DNA from: Uloborus plumipes
Taxonomy: Eukaryota > Arthropoda > Arachnida > Araneae > Uloboridae
NCBI GenBank assembly: GCA_038373865.1
Contig: JAXGGA010002332.1
Span: forward strand, 1-64,000
Direction of reading: 5' to 3'
DNA length: 64,000 bases
Shown: one piece after another, positions 11,355 to 23,090 of the stretch
How the letters are laid out: every line of letters begins with the position of its first letter
How positions within the stretch are numbered: position 1 is the first letter of the stretch
Translations under genes and position numbers: made by a program
The notes under the pieces: generated by a model
The model's database searches: none
What the model was told of the DNA's origin: nothing
What the model saw: only the letters and a program-made list of their open reading frames with translations

Positions 11355-11990
11355 TAAGAAGAACAGGAAGTTCTGTCAAGAACTAAACGAGCCTACTTTC
11401 CCGTATATCGACATCGGCATTCTAGCATCTGATCAATATTCTCTTGAATATCTGAAACTGAAAATTATGTCAAACATACCTTTATAGCACTTAAAGCTGA
11501 TGTCTAAAAGCAAAATATACCCCTCTCATCAGATGAAATGAACACGTAAAAAGTAAATAAACGAGTAAATAAAGTTTTGTCGCACCTTTTAAAGAATATA
11601 ACTGTTATAGTTCTTCGTAGAAAAATTTCCCAATCGTTTTCAAAAGAAAAAAAATTAATAAATAAAATAAAAGTACAAAGAACATCAAAACACATTTTAT
11701 CAAAGAAAGAAAAAAAAGCCTCGTTCGTTAATAAAATGTCTCGAATTTTATTTTTAATCCGTTGCCAGTTGTTAAATATAAATAAAGAATAAAATGCTCT
11801 CGTGAATGAAAAAATTTTGTAAGCAAAAAAAAATCGTCTGCCAAAAAAAAAATAATAATAATAAATTAAACAAAAAAAATGAATAAATAAGCAAAAAATC
11901 GCCTGCCCAGTCAGTCTTTTTTTTCTAAGCCAAAAAATATTCCGCCATGTTTGCGGAGTCGGAGTCGGAATCAGAGTTTTCACAGAAGAT
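11355..11990 (-). repeat. Dispersed repeat family X, copy 1
   Basis: The complement ends in AGTTCTTGACAGAACTTC, as do copies at about 27010-27590 and 60425-60815. The shared ~450 bp also include GAAAGTAGGCTCGTTTAG or a close variant of it. The family is non-coding and its class is unknown; the terminal AAGTTCTGTCAAGAACT can form a hairpin. Confidence 0.65.
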
Positions 11991-12109
11991 TTTTCAGAAA
12001 AGTACTTTACATACATTTTTTATCAAAACCATTTTCTTACAAAGTTAGTTTGAAGGAAATCCGCCTTTAAGTTTAGAATCAACATTCAATTTAAATTTCC
12101 CAGTAGGCG

Positions 12110-12705
12110 CTCATGTTAAATTTTTTTCTGAGCGGTTCATCATTGAACGAAAAATGGTTCAAATTGAAAAGTGAAATATGGGAATGAGTCTCTCCGAGAT
12201 ATTTCGAACAAAAAAAGTTTATTCAATTCGGACGGTTCACTTAAAAGTTGTTAGGTGAAGAAAGGTTGCTTGAACGGCTCAATGTTGAACGAAAAAATGT
12301 TCAAATTGAAAATTTACATGCGATAATGAAGTATCCTTGCCGAGATCTTTTGAACAAAAAAAAAAGTTTGTTTAAATCGGACTGTTCACTCAAAAGTTAT
12401 TAGGGGTGACAGCTTGTTTGAACGGTTCAATCTTGAACGAAAAATTGTTCAAATCGAAAATGTAGAAACGGGATTGAAGTATCCTTGAAAAGATCTTTCC
12501 AACCAAAAAAGTTTGTTCAAATCGGACTGTTAACTAAAAAGTTAATATCCCGGGACAGGTTGTTTGAACGGCTCAAAGTTGAACTAAAAATTGTTCAAAA
12601 CGAAAAATCAAATATGGGAATGAGCTGTACTCGCCGAGATCTTTCCAACAAAAAAAATTTCGTTTAAATCGGAATGTTCATTCAAAAGTTATTAGGGGGG
12701 ACAGA
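12110..12705 (+). repeat. ~145-bp tandem repeat, ~4 copies
   Basis: The phrase GAACGGTTCAAT or a close variant recurs at about 12132, 12273, 12419 and 12566, each time followed by TTGAACGAAAAATTGTTC. The array ends in a (GACC)n/(AC)n tract at 12710-12743. Confidence 0.8.
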
Positions 12706-12837
12706 CAGACCGACAGACCGACCGACCGACCGACACACACACAAATTCCCCATCTCAATACCCTACTTTCAAATTTTTAATTTTTCGACATTTATTTCAT
12801 TTTTTTTTTTTTTTTTGTTTCTTTTTGACTTTGTTTT

Positions 12838-12895
12838 GGACTTGGCGATATTTTTTGAACTTGGCGATATTTTTTGGACTTGGCGATATTTTTTA
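12838..12895 (+). repeat. 19-bp tandem repeat, 3 copies
   Basis: Unit GGACTTGGCGATATTTTTT. Confidence 0.85.
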
Positions 12896-13734
12896 GATGC
12901 ATTAAGCCACTTTTAATACTTTTTTCGTCTCTTTTATTTTTAACGGGAAAGTAGGCTAAAAACGGAGCGAATTAAGTTGTATTCACCCAATAAAATATGC
13001 CGTTACTAATTGAAGTTTCTGGTTCCAACGGTTTGATGCAGAATAATTTTAATTCTTCCATGTTTTATTGCATTTTATAATCGTGTGTAGCTTGACGAAC
13101 AATGCTCAAAATAAATTTTCACAGGCCGAATCACACCTCATGCTTCGGCCAGACCGGAGCTTCGGTGAAATGGCCGAAGCTTCGCGCCATCTCTATTAAG
13201 AATTTAATTTTTAATCACCACAGCGGATCATCAGATATTAATGAATTTTCAAACATTGTTAACGTCTCCACACGATAATTACTAGTTTTCTTTTTGAATC
13301 CATTCAGTATATAACACTTGATGTATTTCCCCCTTTTATTCTGCCCCCTCCTATGCCAGGTGTGGAATAACTCTCAGACAAGTGTGGCGTCTTGCTCTGA
13401 ATCTACGGTTAGCAGTGTAAGAAAAAAGGTGCAAGTATTTATTTTTTTAAATGTTAATATTTTAAAAATAGTTCTTTGTACAAGTATGGTTGTCAGACAT
13501 TTATCCTCAAGCGAGAGTATCCTTAATTGCATCCTTAAGTAATCATGAGATTTCAAGTGTACACCATGGGATTTTAAACTAAGCTGCACAGAAAAAAATC
13601 TAATAATTGAACTCAACGAAATCTAAAGAGTGCCAAGTAACAAAATCACTCTCCGTTTCTATTGAAATTAGATGCTGCTTCAGTTTATAATTTATGAAAA
13701 TGGTTTTTCACTTTTTTTAATACATATTAGCTGC

Positions 13735-14030
13735 GGAGCCCGGCGTTGCACGGGCTTTAAAGTAGTGAGGAAAGTTTAAACAAATGACTCGCCACTAAGG
13801 CGGCTCGCCTTAAAATAGCGAGATAAGTTTAAACAAACTACTCGCCGCCAAGGCGGTTCGCCTTTAAAGTCGCGAGGAATGTTTAAACAAACTACTCGCC
13901 GCCAAGGCGGCTCGCCTTTAAAGTCACGAGGAAAGTTTCAGTAAACTACTCGCTTTCAAAGTAGGGAGGTAAGGTTTAGCGAGGGCAGTTTCGACAAATT
14001 ACTCCCCGCTAAAGCGGCTTGCTAAAAAGC
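13735..14030 (+). repeat. ~60-bp tandem repeat next to a Helitron-like end
   Basis: Begins with the hairpin-forming GAGCCCGGCGTTGCACGGGC and continues as about four units containing CTCGCCGCCAAGGCGG and GTTTAAACAAACTACT. The organisation resembles an iterated region next to a Helitron-like terminus; class inferred. Confidence 0.7.
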
Positions 14031-15377
14031 TTTGCTGCATCAAAAATTCAATCGAGTTATTTGCACATACTTCCTCAGAAATGAAAACGATGTCAAGTAG
14101 CGCGTGACAAATAATGTCAAATAAAATTCCTTACCAAAAACAATTATTTCCAAACCGGTTTCTTCCTGTAAAATTAATTGCAAAATTGTAAACGAAAAAG
14201 TTGTTTCAATATTTGGATCGCAGCCAAAACAGTCCCTGCTAAAAACATCAATTAGAATTTTACACATTTTTAAAATGGCAGCAGAAAAAAATAAAAGTCT
14301 TACTAAAAACAATTGTTAGAACTTTATTGTAACACGTATTCAAAATGGCAACGGAAAGAAATAAAAGTCTTGGAATTTTGAATAGTTCAAAATTTTAATT
14401 ACCGTTTTAATTCAAAATGGCAATGGAAAGAAATAAATGTCTTGGAATTTTAAAAAGTGCAAAAGATTTAATAAACGTTTTAATTAATATATCAGCTAAT
14501 TAACATCGTACAATTACGCGGTTGGTCTTATTGTCTTCCTTAGAAAATTTCGAATCGAATTACTATGTTTGATTCTCTACTCTCAGCGGTTTTTGAGGAG
14601 TTCAAGCTTCAGACGGGCAGACAGACGCGGACAGATTTCAATAGTATTAATATCAAACCTTGAAGCATGTCAGCCGAATATTATCGACCCATTCTTGGAA
14701 TCTATCACCCCTTATCCGATTTGTGAGAGGTGTACACATTTTTGGAGATGCTTCTATCAATATTTTTTACCTTAAAATAAGAGCTCGTGTTTCACTGTCA
14801 GTTTCGAGACAACAAAATGCAAGATGAAGTCGTTGGGAGGGAAGAAAAAAGGGAGACAAAAAGAAACAAGCAAATTCCGTCGCCACTATATGAAGGGGGG
14901 AGGGGGTGTGTTCGAAGGGGGATTGGGTGTCGAAAAGCAAATCATACCCCATTTGTCGTTTGGAAATTGGACAGAGCGCCGCAATAAAACTCCCCCGCCG
15001 CAGATATCGGGGCGACATAAAAGGGCGTCGTAACGCGGCGGTTTTGAGTTTCAAACGGCAATAACCGCGACTTTTGACGGCTGTTAGGGAGATCTTTCGG
15101 ACCGCGAACGTTTATGGCGGGAGAACGTTCGGGGATCCTTCTTTATGGGGTCTTCGAAATGTTTCGCTTTCAATGAAAGGGAATAAATCAGATGGAATTC
15201 CAGCGGATTCTTTTTCTAATTCCATAACGTGCCGGTTAAATTCTGCCCTTTCCCGTCTCCGTGTGCGAGGAATTCGTGATTTTCTGACCATCGATCGTTC
15301 CATGTTCCGAATTTATTTGACTCATTAGAGACGGGGGAAAGTTAGCTGTAGGGGAAACTGGCGGAGGTTTGACCACA
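14031..15377. other. Unassigned; a GC-richer, non-repeat stretch at 14850-15350
   Basis: No gene supported. The stretch 14850-15350 is clearly less AT-rich than its surroundings and shows no repeat similarity within the window. Open frames on both strands overlap there and none has splice support or a recognised domain. Confidence 0.4.
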
Positions 15378-15738
15378 CACTGCAAAAAATGAGCTGTTTT
15401 TACAGTAGAAATACTGGCAGACGAGGTTCCAATTTAAAACTGTAAAATGCACAGTAATAACCTGTAAAACTATCCATTTTACAGTTTTTTACTACAGTTA
15501 GTAATTTTACAGTTCATTGCCCTAAAATTTAGCTGTATTATAATGTAAAAACGACAGTATAATACTGGTAGAAGAGGTTCCTTCAATGCATTTTACAGTT
15601 TAAAACAGTAAAATGCACTGTAATAAACTGTAAAAGTAGTAATTTCACAGTTTATTACAGTAAAATTAGCAATTTTGACAGTTTATTACCATAAAATTAG
15701 CTGTATTATACTGTAAAAACATTAATTTTTTTACAGTG
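15378..15738. mobile_element. ACTGTAAAA-type foldback element, copy 1
   Basis: Bounded by CACTGCAAAAAATGA and the inverted TTTTTTACAGTG. Filled with inverted iterations of ACAGTTTATTACTGTAAAA. Other copies are at 17483, 29651, 35651 and 42541. It has no coding capacity. Confidence 0.8.
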
Positions 15739-15759
15739 CACGGGAGGTTTGCCCCACAC

Positions 15760-17123
15760 CAGGGTTGCCGGATTTAAAAACTGTAATTACGGGACAACCT
15801 TATGGGGGGGGGGGAGGAGAGATGAAGTCTAAAGATTGAATTTCTAAAACCTTGATTTTACTATCAAACCTTCTTCACAAAAATACATAAAGAAAAAACA
15901 ACACACAATTATTACATGAATAAAAACTATTTTTACCATCGCACAGTTATTTTTTATCATGAATATTAAGGGGTAATAAAAGGCTTAACATTAACTATTG
16001 TGTAAGTTCCTATATCCCTGTTATTAACCCACTTTTTCCTGACGCAGACCAGTCATTTCAAATTTTACTAGAGGAGCAAAAAGCAAAAATTCAATGCAAA
16101 TTTTCCAAAAAACAACAAAGCCAGGCCCACTTATATGTAAATACATTACTAATTTCCCAAAACCAGGGGGGGGGGGCGCAGTTGACCACTCACCCTGATC
16201 CCCAAATGACGGGCTTGTGATGGAAAGTCGCTTCTATTGACGACTAACGTTTAGTATGTCCTTTTTAAAAAAACTAGACGTACCAGTGGGAAATTTGAAT
16301 ACGTGAATGTGTTAAATACGTGTTTAAAGTGTTACTAACACAAATGTTGACTACAATTGCGTAGACATAGAATTAAACTTAACTACTTAAACTATTCAAT
16401 ATCTTTAGGAGGAAAAACTGCACAGTTTTAAAAATATTTTAACATAATGATTATTCTTATATAATGTCAGAAAATTCTATCTCTCTCTTTTTTCTAAAAA
16501 TCATATTTACTGTTTGATTCTCCCTCTGTAATAATTCTTCCCAAGTTTTGCTGTGTCTTTAATTTGCCACAAAACTCATTGCAATTTACATTACTGCCGT
16601 TCATTGCAAAAGTTATGTATTTTCATATTTTAAATATTTGTACTTATTTGCTAAATGGAATAACACTTTGTTACGTCTTTTAGTATAAACGAAAAGCAAA
16701 GCAAATTTCAACAGATAAATATCTAGTGACTAATAGTAACTGAACACTTATATTTCTTTCGTAAGGAAAAAATTGAGAAGGACGTATATAATAAATCATA
16801 ATAAAATCATTTACAACGAGCTACCCACTTTTACAATAAACGATATGTTTGTTGAATTGATTGTCACAATGACTCCTGCTCTAACTGAATAGAACATTAT
16901 ACTTTAGAAAAGAGAAATATTATGGTTGAATCAATTTTCTTATCTATTTCACATTTTTTGTTTTACCTCATTTTTTCTGAAAATAATGTTTCGTTTTGTA
17001 AAGTGTTGCTTCTAGCTTAGAATACGGGACTTTAGCCGTCCCGTATCAAGATTCCCCGGGACGCGGGACAATATTTCAAAAAACGGGACTGTCCCTTGAA
17101 ATCCGGGACGTCTCGCAACCCTG
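15760..17123. mobile_element. hAT-like element with perfect 8-bp duplication
   Basis: CCCCACAC occurs at 15752-15759 and 17124-17131. The ends inside are CAGGGTTGCCGGATTT and, on the complement of the right side, CAGGGTTGCGAGACGTC. The 1364-bp interior is AT-rich and has no transposase. Near both ends lie variants of a CGGGAC word. I call it a non-autonomous hAT-like element on ends plus duplication. Confidence 0.85.
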
Positions 17124-17394
17124 CCCCACACCCTGTTTTCCATAGCTAAGCAATTAAATGCTGATGAGCAACATGCCGTAGGAAGGTATGGGTAGAATCA
17201 AATGTTGATCATATTATTAAGCCATTTTGAAGTAGAATCAAGGAGTAATCGTTCTTTGTGTCTTTTTCATGAAAAAAATGTTATTTTTCTTGTTGCAAGT
17301 TCTTCTTTCCTGTACTGTTCGTCACGAACACAAACAAAATCAAATTCGATCAGTCGTGTACTCAGATGATTAAACTAAAAGATTTTTTCACTTT

Positions 17395-17480
17395 TCACCC
17401 CATACCTACCACAGCACGTGGTTTAGAACGTTGGATGGAGCCCTGAAGAGCGCTCTCTTTTCATCCAGACCAGGAGCCGA
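17395..17480 (-). mobile_element. SINE fragment (3' part of the 54194 family)
   Basis: The reverse complement matches the end of the SINE at 54194-54474: GAGAGCGCTCTTCAGGG, then AAACCACG and GTGGTAGGTATGGGG. The tRNA-like head is absent. Confidence 0.75.
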
Positions 17481-17482
17481 GC

Positions 17483-17652
17483 CAACAGTATGATACTGGC
17501 AGCAGAGGTTCCAGTTTAAAACTATAAAATGCACGGTAATAAACTAAAATGAGCAATTTTGCAATTTATTACTGCCAACTAGCAATTTTACAGTTTAGTA
17601 CTTTAAAATTAGCTGTATTATACTGCAAGAAAAACATTCATTTTTTACAGTG
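17483..17652. mobile_element. ACTGTAAAA-type element, truncated copy 2
   Basis: Right terminus TTTTTTACAGTG is intact; the left end is missing and starts at the internal CAGTATGATACTGGCAG. It immediately follows the SINE fragment. Confidence 0.7.
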
Positions 17653-17689
17653 TAGATGAAATCTTCTCAATTTAAGGCAGTGCGCGGCT

Positions 17690-17905
17690 TCTGTTTTTAC
17701 GAGCACCATTAAGGTGGAAGAGCGATTTAGGTGAACACACATGCCATAAGGACCCGTTCATAGGGTAGGCATCCATTCATAACACACTTTCACACACAGA
17801 AAGCATAATGACGGGACAAAGAGAAAGTACGTCCATGCCCAAGCCGGGGTTCGAACCCGGGGCCACTGCATCACGGTCAGCCGTCTCTGACCACTAGTCG
17901 AATGA
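17690..17905 (-). mobile_element. tRNA-derived SINE
   Basis: On the minus strand GACTAGTGGTCAGAGACGG could be a diverged A box and GGTTCGAACCC (about 17851-17861 on +) is a perfect B box of the polymerase III promoter. A full cloverleaf cannot be drawn, so this is a SINE head and not a tRNA gene. Borders are approximate. Confidence 0.6.
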
Positions 17906-19790
17906 ATATGAATGAATATGTTATGACAATTGAAGGGCTTGGAGAACAAAAGGGCTGGGTTACATTTGGAAATATGAACACTCTGGACAATGGTAAGCAA
18001 TGGATAAAGGTAAGCAAATAAAACTTGGTGCATCTAACAGTAGATGTCAATAGACCATTTTCATACGCCCACTAATGATAAAACCAGAAAGCGAAAAAAA
18101 AAAAAAAAAAGCTGCCACAACTGCAACAGTAAAACTTTGAAACTTCAATTACTCGCAATTTTTGTTTTCTCACATAACCCCTTCATTTCCCAAGACCTTC
18201 AATTGCGGCCGACAATTGTGGCCAGTCTGACAAGGTGGCCGACACCGGCACCTTGTAATAAGACATGTAACTATTTAAGTATCATATTTCCAACTTTTAA
18301 TATCTGTTGGTCAAACCGCCCTCGAGTGGGGAGCTCCTTGGTTTTAACATTTATTTAGAGAGTTTCGCTGTTTTACCTATCTTTGTGACGAGCGTAAATG
18401 GGTAAATAACTCATTACCATTTCTTTTTTTATCGATATACTTCGTTGGGGTATATCTATAAATGGGACCTAATAAATCTGTAAATGGGTCCTAATAACTC
18501 ATTACCATTTCTTTTTTTATCGATATACCTCGTTGCACCTGGTCCAGTCATAATGAGATGGGTGAAAATGTTAGCTGCATTTCTGTTCCATTCCATTTGT
18601 AGCAAGAGGAAGGCAGTGGCCGATCATTTCCGAGGGACTACCCCTTACAATATTCTGAAGTCAAATACTCTCGCATATTACATGCACTCTACATCCCTAT
18701 TTTGAGCACTCATTGACTGGACTTAGCAAAAGAATCCCAGATCAAGACAGTGAGAAAAGCTGTAAATAGGTTTTCTTGACGGAAGGGCCACATAGGCAGC
18801 AAAAACAACTTGACGGTGGCCGCAGATGAATGCCGGTCATATAAAATAGAGGAATGTGGAATAGCGGGGCAAAGTGAAATGGTGAACTATTTTCACAGTT
18901 TGCAGCGCCACCTGTCTGGCAGATAGTCCAAAAATAAATAGCTCTAAAGGTAAAGGGAAAAAATATACAAGTCATTTTCCAAATTTAATGGTTTACCACA
19001 AATATTTCTGTTATTATCTTTATATCTTTAAACGAGCAATTCTTGTGTATAAATATTTCGGATCTCGAACACAGTTCTAACGATTTTGATGAAATCTTGT
19101 ATTTAGATATAGTTTTGGTTATTGAATTCATCTACATAGGCGTTTTTTCTGTAAAAACGCGAGTTTTCACAAAAAAAACCCGATTTTTTCTTTTCATTAA
19201 AAGTTTTAGAAGCTTTCTTTTCACCATTTTCTTTATGATTACTATCATTGTTACCGTTTCATAGCAACCATGTTTTATTATTACAATGGGTTTTATATTT
19301 TTCATTTCATTTCATTTGGCGGCGAAGGCGCGGGAGAGGTTGATGAGAATGGATGCAGTGTCCCTGTTCTCCGGTTTCATATTTAATCACATCAGCGTAA
19401 ATTTACATTTTTATGGTATTTGGCAAACGAGTTTTGGCAACGTTAGAATTGTTATTGATTTTGAAATGTAAAGAGATCGATCAAAATAAAGTTATTGTGG
19501 TGTGATTTTAAGGAGCCCATCGTTTAAATAAGGTTGTGATGATGATGTTTTGTCCAAATAAGGTTGTGTTTTTCAAAATAAATTACGGCTGTTTTAAATA
19601 TGTTATTGCAACCAATTATTTAAAAATGCTTTTCAAGTTTATCTAAATAAGTACTTCGAAGCAGTAAGTAACCGTCCCTAAGCCAATGCTAAATCGGAAG
19701 GTACTGCATGTATTGCAAGTACTTCGAACTTTAGAAAAAAAAAACACGTTTTGCAAAACTCTTTTTTTTTTTTTTAACAGAGCGGGGCTC
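17906..19790. other. Unassigned; one ~50-bp direct repeat
   Basis: A segment containing AACTCATTACCATTTC and ATCGATATAC occurs at about 18397-18447 and 18482-18535. Nothing else is supported. Confidence 0.4.
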
Positions 19791-19794
19791 GGTC

Positions 19795-21630
19795 GCCCGG
19801 TACTATGTATAAAACACTAGCCCCAAAAGATATGTATCTGGGGTAAACTCAGAGACTACCAGACCAATTTCGTTCCAATTTTTACAGCAGTGCTCAAGGA
19901 AGGTTGTTAGACTAAGTCGGAAAAAAATCGATGAATAGTTCTTTTTTAATGCGAAAACTTAATTTTTGACCCAAAAATGGCTCTTTCTAGAGAAATAATT
20001 ATCGTATCGTCTTAATCTTGGTCTCATTGGAAAGATTACGAAAATCCTATAATAGAACATTTTCTACAAACGGTGCTGTAAAGGGGATGTTGAAAAATCA
20101 CATGGAAACGACTTATACCCGCTTAAAATTTGAACATCAAATTTTGCTGATTTGATTAGTATTGAACATGTTTTGATTTGAAATGATCAGTGCGCAGAGC
20201 AAATGGATGGGGCGAAGTTCATTTCGTTTACGAATCCAATCATTCGCGCAACCTAAAAAAAAAGTAATGTAGTGAGTAGCGGCGTGCAAAAAATTAGTCA
20301 TTCATAGCGATTCCGGGAAACTGCTTTTAAAGTTAGTTTAATAATTAAACAAGATTTTACAAAATCTGACTAGTGTAAGTTTTACTCGAGAGCGTCAGCG
20401 GACGTAGTCGTCAATAACAGAGCTTCCAAAATACGAGTTGACCTCATAGTTCGCCAATATTCGCACTAAACAGCCCTGGACTGAAAGAGAGCAAACTATG
20501 GACAGATGCTGTGCTGTCCAATCTCGAAAGGCGCTCCTGGCAGTCATGAACGCTTCCATTTGAAAAAGGGGGTGATAGGTTAGGAGACGCGCTTGCCGGT
20601 GCTTTCAGTTTTCACTTCCTGGTTGAATGTTACTTTGCACTCCCCCCTCCCCTGTTTTGGCAAAATCAAAAGAAACCTCAGGCATGCGCAAATGCGAAGA
20701 AGGTCGCACGACGAAAGATTAGACAGTGTTTCGTCATAATGGTTTCCTTAATCAACAAGAAGAGAGCGTCCCATTGATGAGTGTTTTAGACATCTCAGTG
20801 CGAATAAATCTATATACATAAATGACTACTTTTGTATGTATGTCTGTATGTATGTCCGGGGCAATCTTCAAAACTACTGGACCGATTTTAACCATTTTTT
20901 CACCGTAGATAGCTCCAGTAAAAGGAATCAGGTTAGGCTATAATTTATTTCTAAAAACTTAGTTTTAAAAAGTTATTACGGAAAACAGTAAATTTTAGGT
21001 AATTTCCCCATTAAATGATTTCATTTTCAACCCATTGTTGAAAAAAATAGTTGCCTCGCATCAACAATATTTATAGTAATCACAATGAAAATTTTGAACC
21101 AAGACTTCTCTGGAGTAAGTATGAAATTTATTGCTTTCTTAAGATTTTTATATTCATCTGCGCCAATAATCACTAACGGGGGAAAAAAGAGAATTAATTT
21201 TGGTAACAGTTAGAAAATAGAAAGTGTTTGTAGTCTTTTTTTTTTCTAAATTAGGTACATAAGATTTTCACCCACTGAGTTTTTACCATTGAAGTCACAA
21301 GGATAGAAACTGTAATAATGGGACTTATTTAACGTGCAATATTTGAAAATGTTTGACTCCAGAGTGATTGATACTGTGAATTTATATTTATTTTAATACA
21401 CCAAGCTTATAACATTTCCTATTTACCTAAACATTATTTGTAGCTTGCATTTGTATTTAGGGTGTGTAATACAGTTTTTTTTAGTTTATCCAGGCAGAAA
21501 AATAGCCATTGTTTACAGAAGAGCCATTTATGTATATAGATGTGCACTTTAATGCTGAAAAAATTATAAATGAGTTTCACTGAAACACATTACCCGGCAG
21601 AAACCCGGGCAGGGCCGGGTACCCGGCTAG
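19795..21630 (+). mobile_element. Helitron-like repeats with CCGGG hairpin ends
   Basis: The unit at about 20805-21630 starts ATCTATATACATAAATGAC and ends with the hairpin-forming ACCCGGGCAGGGCCGGGT followed by ACCCGGCTAGT. A related but separate stretch starts at 19795 (GTCGCCCGGTACTATG). There is no coding capacity; class inferred from the terminus. Confidence 0.45.
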
Positions 21631-21870
21631 TAAATAAATATATAAACGAATGAAAAATTAAAAAATAAAATAAATAAATAAGTGAATTAGTAAAGAAATG
21701 ATTAAGTAAATAAATGAATGAATGAATGAATAAATGAATAAGTAAATAATTGAATAAGAAAACAAGTAAATAAATAAGTAAGTAGGTAAATAAATAAGTA
21801 AACAAATAAATATGTAGATATGTAAATAAGTAAAAGAATAAACAAATAAATAAGTAAGGAAAAGAGTAAA
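21631..21870. repeat. AAAT/AAGT-type tetranucleotide repeat
   Basis: A degenerate four-base array. Its minus-strand frames give Leu/Phe/Tyr/Ile-rich peptides that are not genes. Confidence 0.85.
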
Positions 21871-22282
21871 CAAATCTAATAGATGGATGGATGTATATTT
21901 GTTTGTTACTTATACAAATCCAGTTTTCGTCGGATTTTCATCAAACTTGGTACAGAGGTTCCTTGATGCAATAGAATACACATAGGCGGAGTTTTAAAAT
22001 TCAAAATAAAAAAATCCAAAAAGCTCAAAATTCAAATTGTTTGTCTCAAAATGGCCATTTTCTTTCAATTTTGAATAGATAGAGTAATAGAGATAAGCCT
22101 TTAAGAATGCAAATTGCTAAAATTTAACACATTTTGATAGGAGTATTTTCCAACAAAGATTACGATTAACAATGAATTATCAATTCAAGGCTCACCTATT
22201 TCATTTTAGCATGAAATAAGTTATAAACAATTATAACGGAGCAATAAATAGCGCCCGGGCTACGCCAGGTAATAAACTAGTA
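21871..22282 (+). mobile_element. Helitron-like copy
   Basis: Same family as 6555-6936. Starts GATGGATGGATGTATATT and ends GCGCCCGGGCTACGCCAGGT then AATAAACTAGT. Confidence 0.55.
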
Positions 22283-22860
22283 AATAAATAAATTCATTTA
22301 TTTACTTAATGAAATATGGAAGCAAATGTAACTGCTCAAAAGGGCCTTAACTCAGGCTTACTATAGTATGATAGGGAAGCATGAAAACAGGATTTTCCAC
22401 CTTACTTCTGCATTTCCAGTCAAACAAAATACTTTCAGTTTCAAAGGCAAAAAGAAAGTCAAAAGTACAATTTCCACCTTTAAGACTGAAATTGCACAAA
22501 GTACAAGTTCAAATCCCGCAGGATTTCAGCCATGTTGGTTTCATAATGCTAAATGAATGTACTTCTGTGTACCGTCAAAGCACCAAGGGTTTAGTAGGAT
22601 TAGTCTTTCCTGTGTTACTCACTGCACAAGATAATCACTTCCACCTGAATGAAGCTGCTTTCATGATTTATTTTGCATTGTTTCTGCGCACAACCCTTTG
22701 AATCACGGTGGTTGAGTAGCAGAGCCATCCACTTTTTCTAACAAATATAACATATTTCGGGGCCATTTTTTTTGTTGATCTTTACGGGTCATTTTTAGTA
22801 GGGTTATATTTGAGTTCCCCCACAAGAGAGGGATGAACCTCACTCGTTGCTTTGTGCTTC
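22283..22860. promoter_or_regulatory. 5' flank of the discoidin gene (no promoter motif identified)
   Basis: This 580-bp stretch before exon 1 shows no obvious mobile element, no clear TATA box in a convincing position and no recognised initiator. The sequence just before exon 1 (GTTGCTTTGTGCTTCCAG, ending at 22863) resembles a 3' splice site, so the true promoter may lie further upstream, before a non-coding exon. Confidence 0.25.
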
Positions 22861-22871
22861 CAGGTCGAGCG

Positions 22872-22941
22872 ATGCAGGGAGAGAGGCTGTGGATCCTTCT
22901 GAAGTGCGCATTGAGCGGAGCACTCCTCGCCACCGCCCAAG
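22872..22941 (+). CDS. Discoidin gene exon 1: start codon and signal peptide
   Basis: Encodes MQGERLWILLKCALSGALLA followed by TAQ and the first base of a Gly codon. A short charged N-region (with Glu and Arg) leads into a hydrophobic core, and small residues (ATA) precede a likely cleavage site near residue 22. The donor is CAAG|GTAAGG. A possible acceptor at 22863 would give eight untranslated bases before this ATG; there is no in-frame stop in those bases, so an upstream coding start is not strictly excluded. The exon is more GC-rich than its surroundings, as are all five. The hammerhead-bearing repeat begins only about 35 bp downstream. Confidence 0.8.
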
Positions 22942-23011
22942 GTAAGGAGGTCAGCAACCGGAGGGAGCGAGTCTAACGATCAAAAGCTGGGAAACACGCA
23001 AAGAGTTACCC

Positions 23012-23090
23012 AGCTCGGTCATGACATCCTGAGACCGCGGTTTCGTCCTTATTTTGGACTCATCAGTCAGGAATAGCCAATGATCGAGCT
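23012..23090 (-). ncRNA. Type I hammerhead ribozyme, essentially complete
   Basis: Reading the minus strand: outer stem I AGCTCGATCAT, internal loop, inner stem I TCCTGA, core CTGATGA (23066-23060), stem II GTCC-AAAATAA-GGAC, core GAAA, stem III ACC-GC-GGT, cleavage triplet GTC, then TCAGGA and ATGACCGAGCT, which pair back with stem I. All conserved core bases are present, the inner stem I is a perfect 6 bp and the outer stem I has one mismatch in 11. Cleavage would fall between 23033 and 23032. Stem III is a minimal palindrome, ACCGCGGT, as in type I hammerheads thought to act as dimers. Confidence 0.88.

Noticed and set aside
11504..12016. 170-codon minus-strand ORF rich in Phe and Lys
   Set aside because: It lies in dispersed repeat X, is low complexity, and the equivalent frame is not conserved in the copies at 27010 and 60425.
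14787..15328. Overlapping ORFs in the GC-richer stretch as a gene
   Set aside because: Frames are open on both strands because of base composition; no domain, splice site or start context supports one.
17840..17900. tRNA gene on the minus strand
   Set aside because: The B box is perfect but no acceptor or anticodon stem can be drawn; called a SINE head.
21590..21873. Minus-strand ORFs rich in Leu, Phe, Tyr and Ile that look like membrane proteins
   Set aside because: They are translations of an AAAT/AAGT tetranucleotide repeat.
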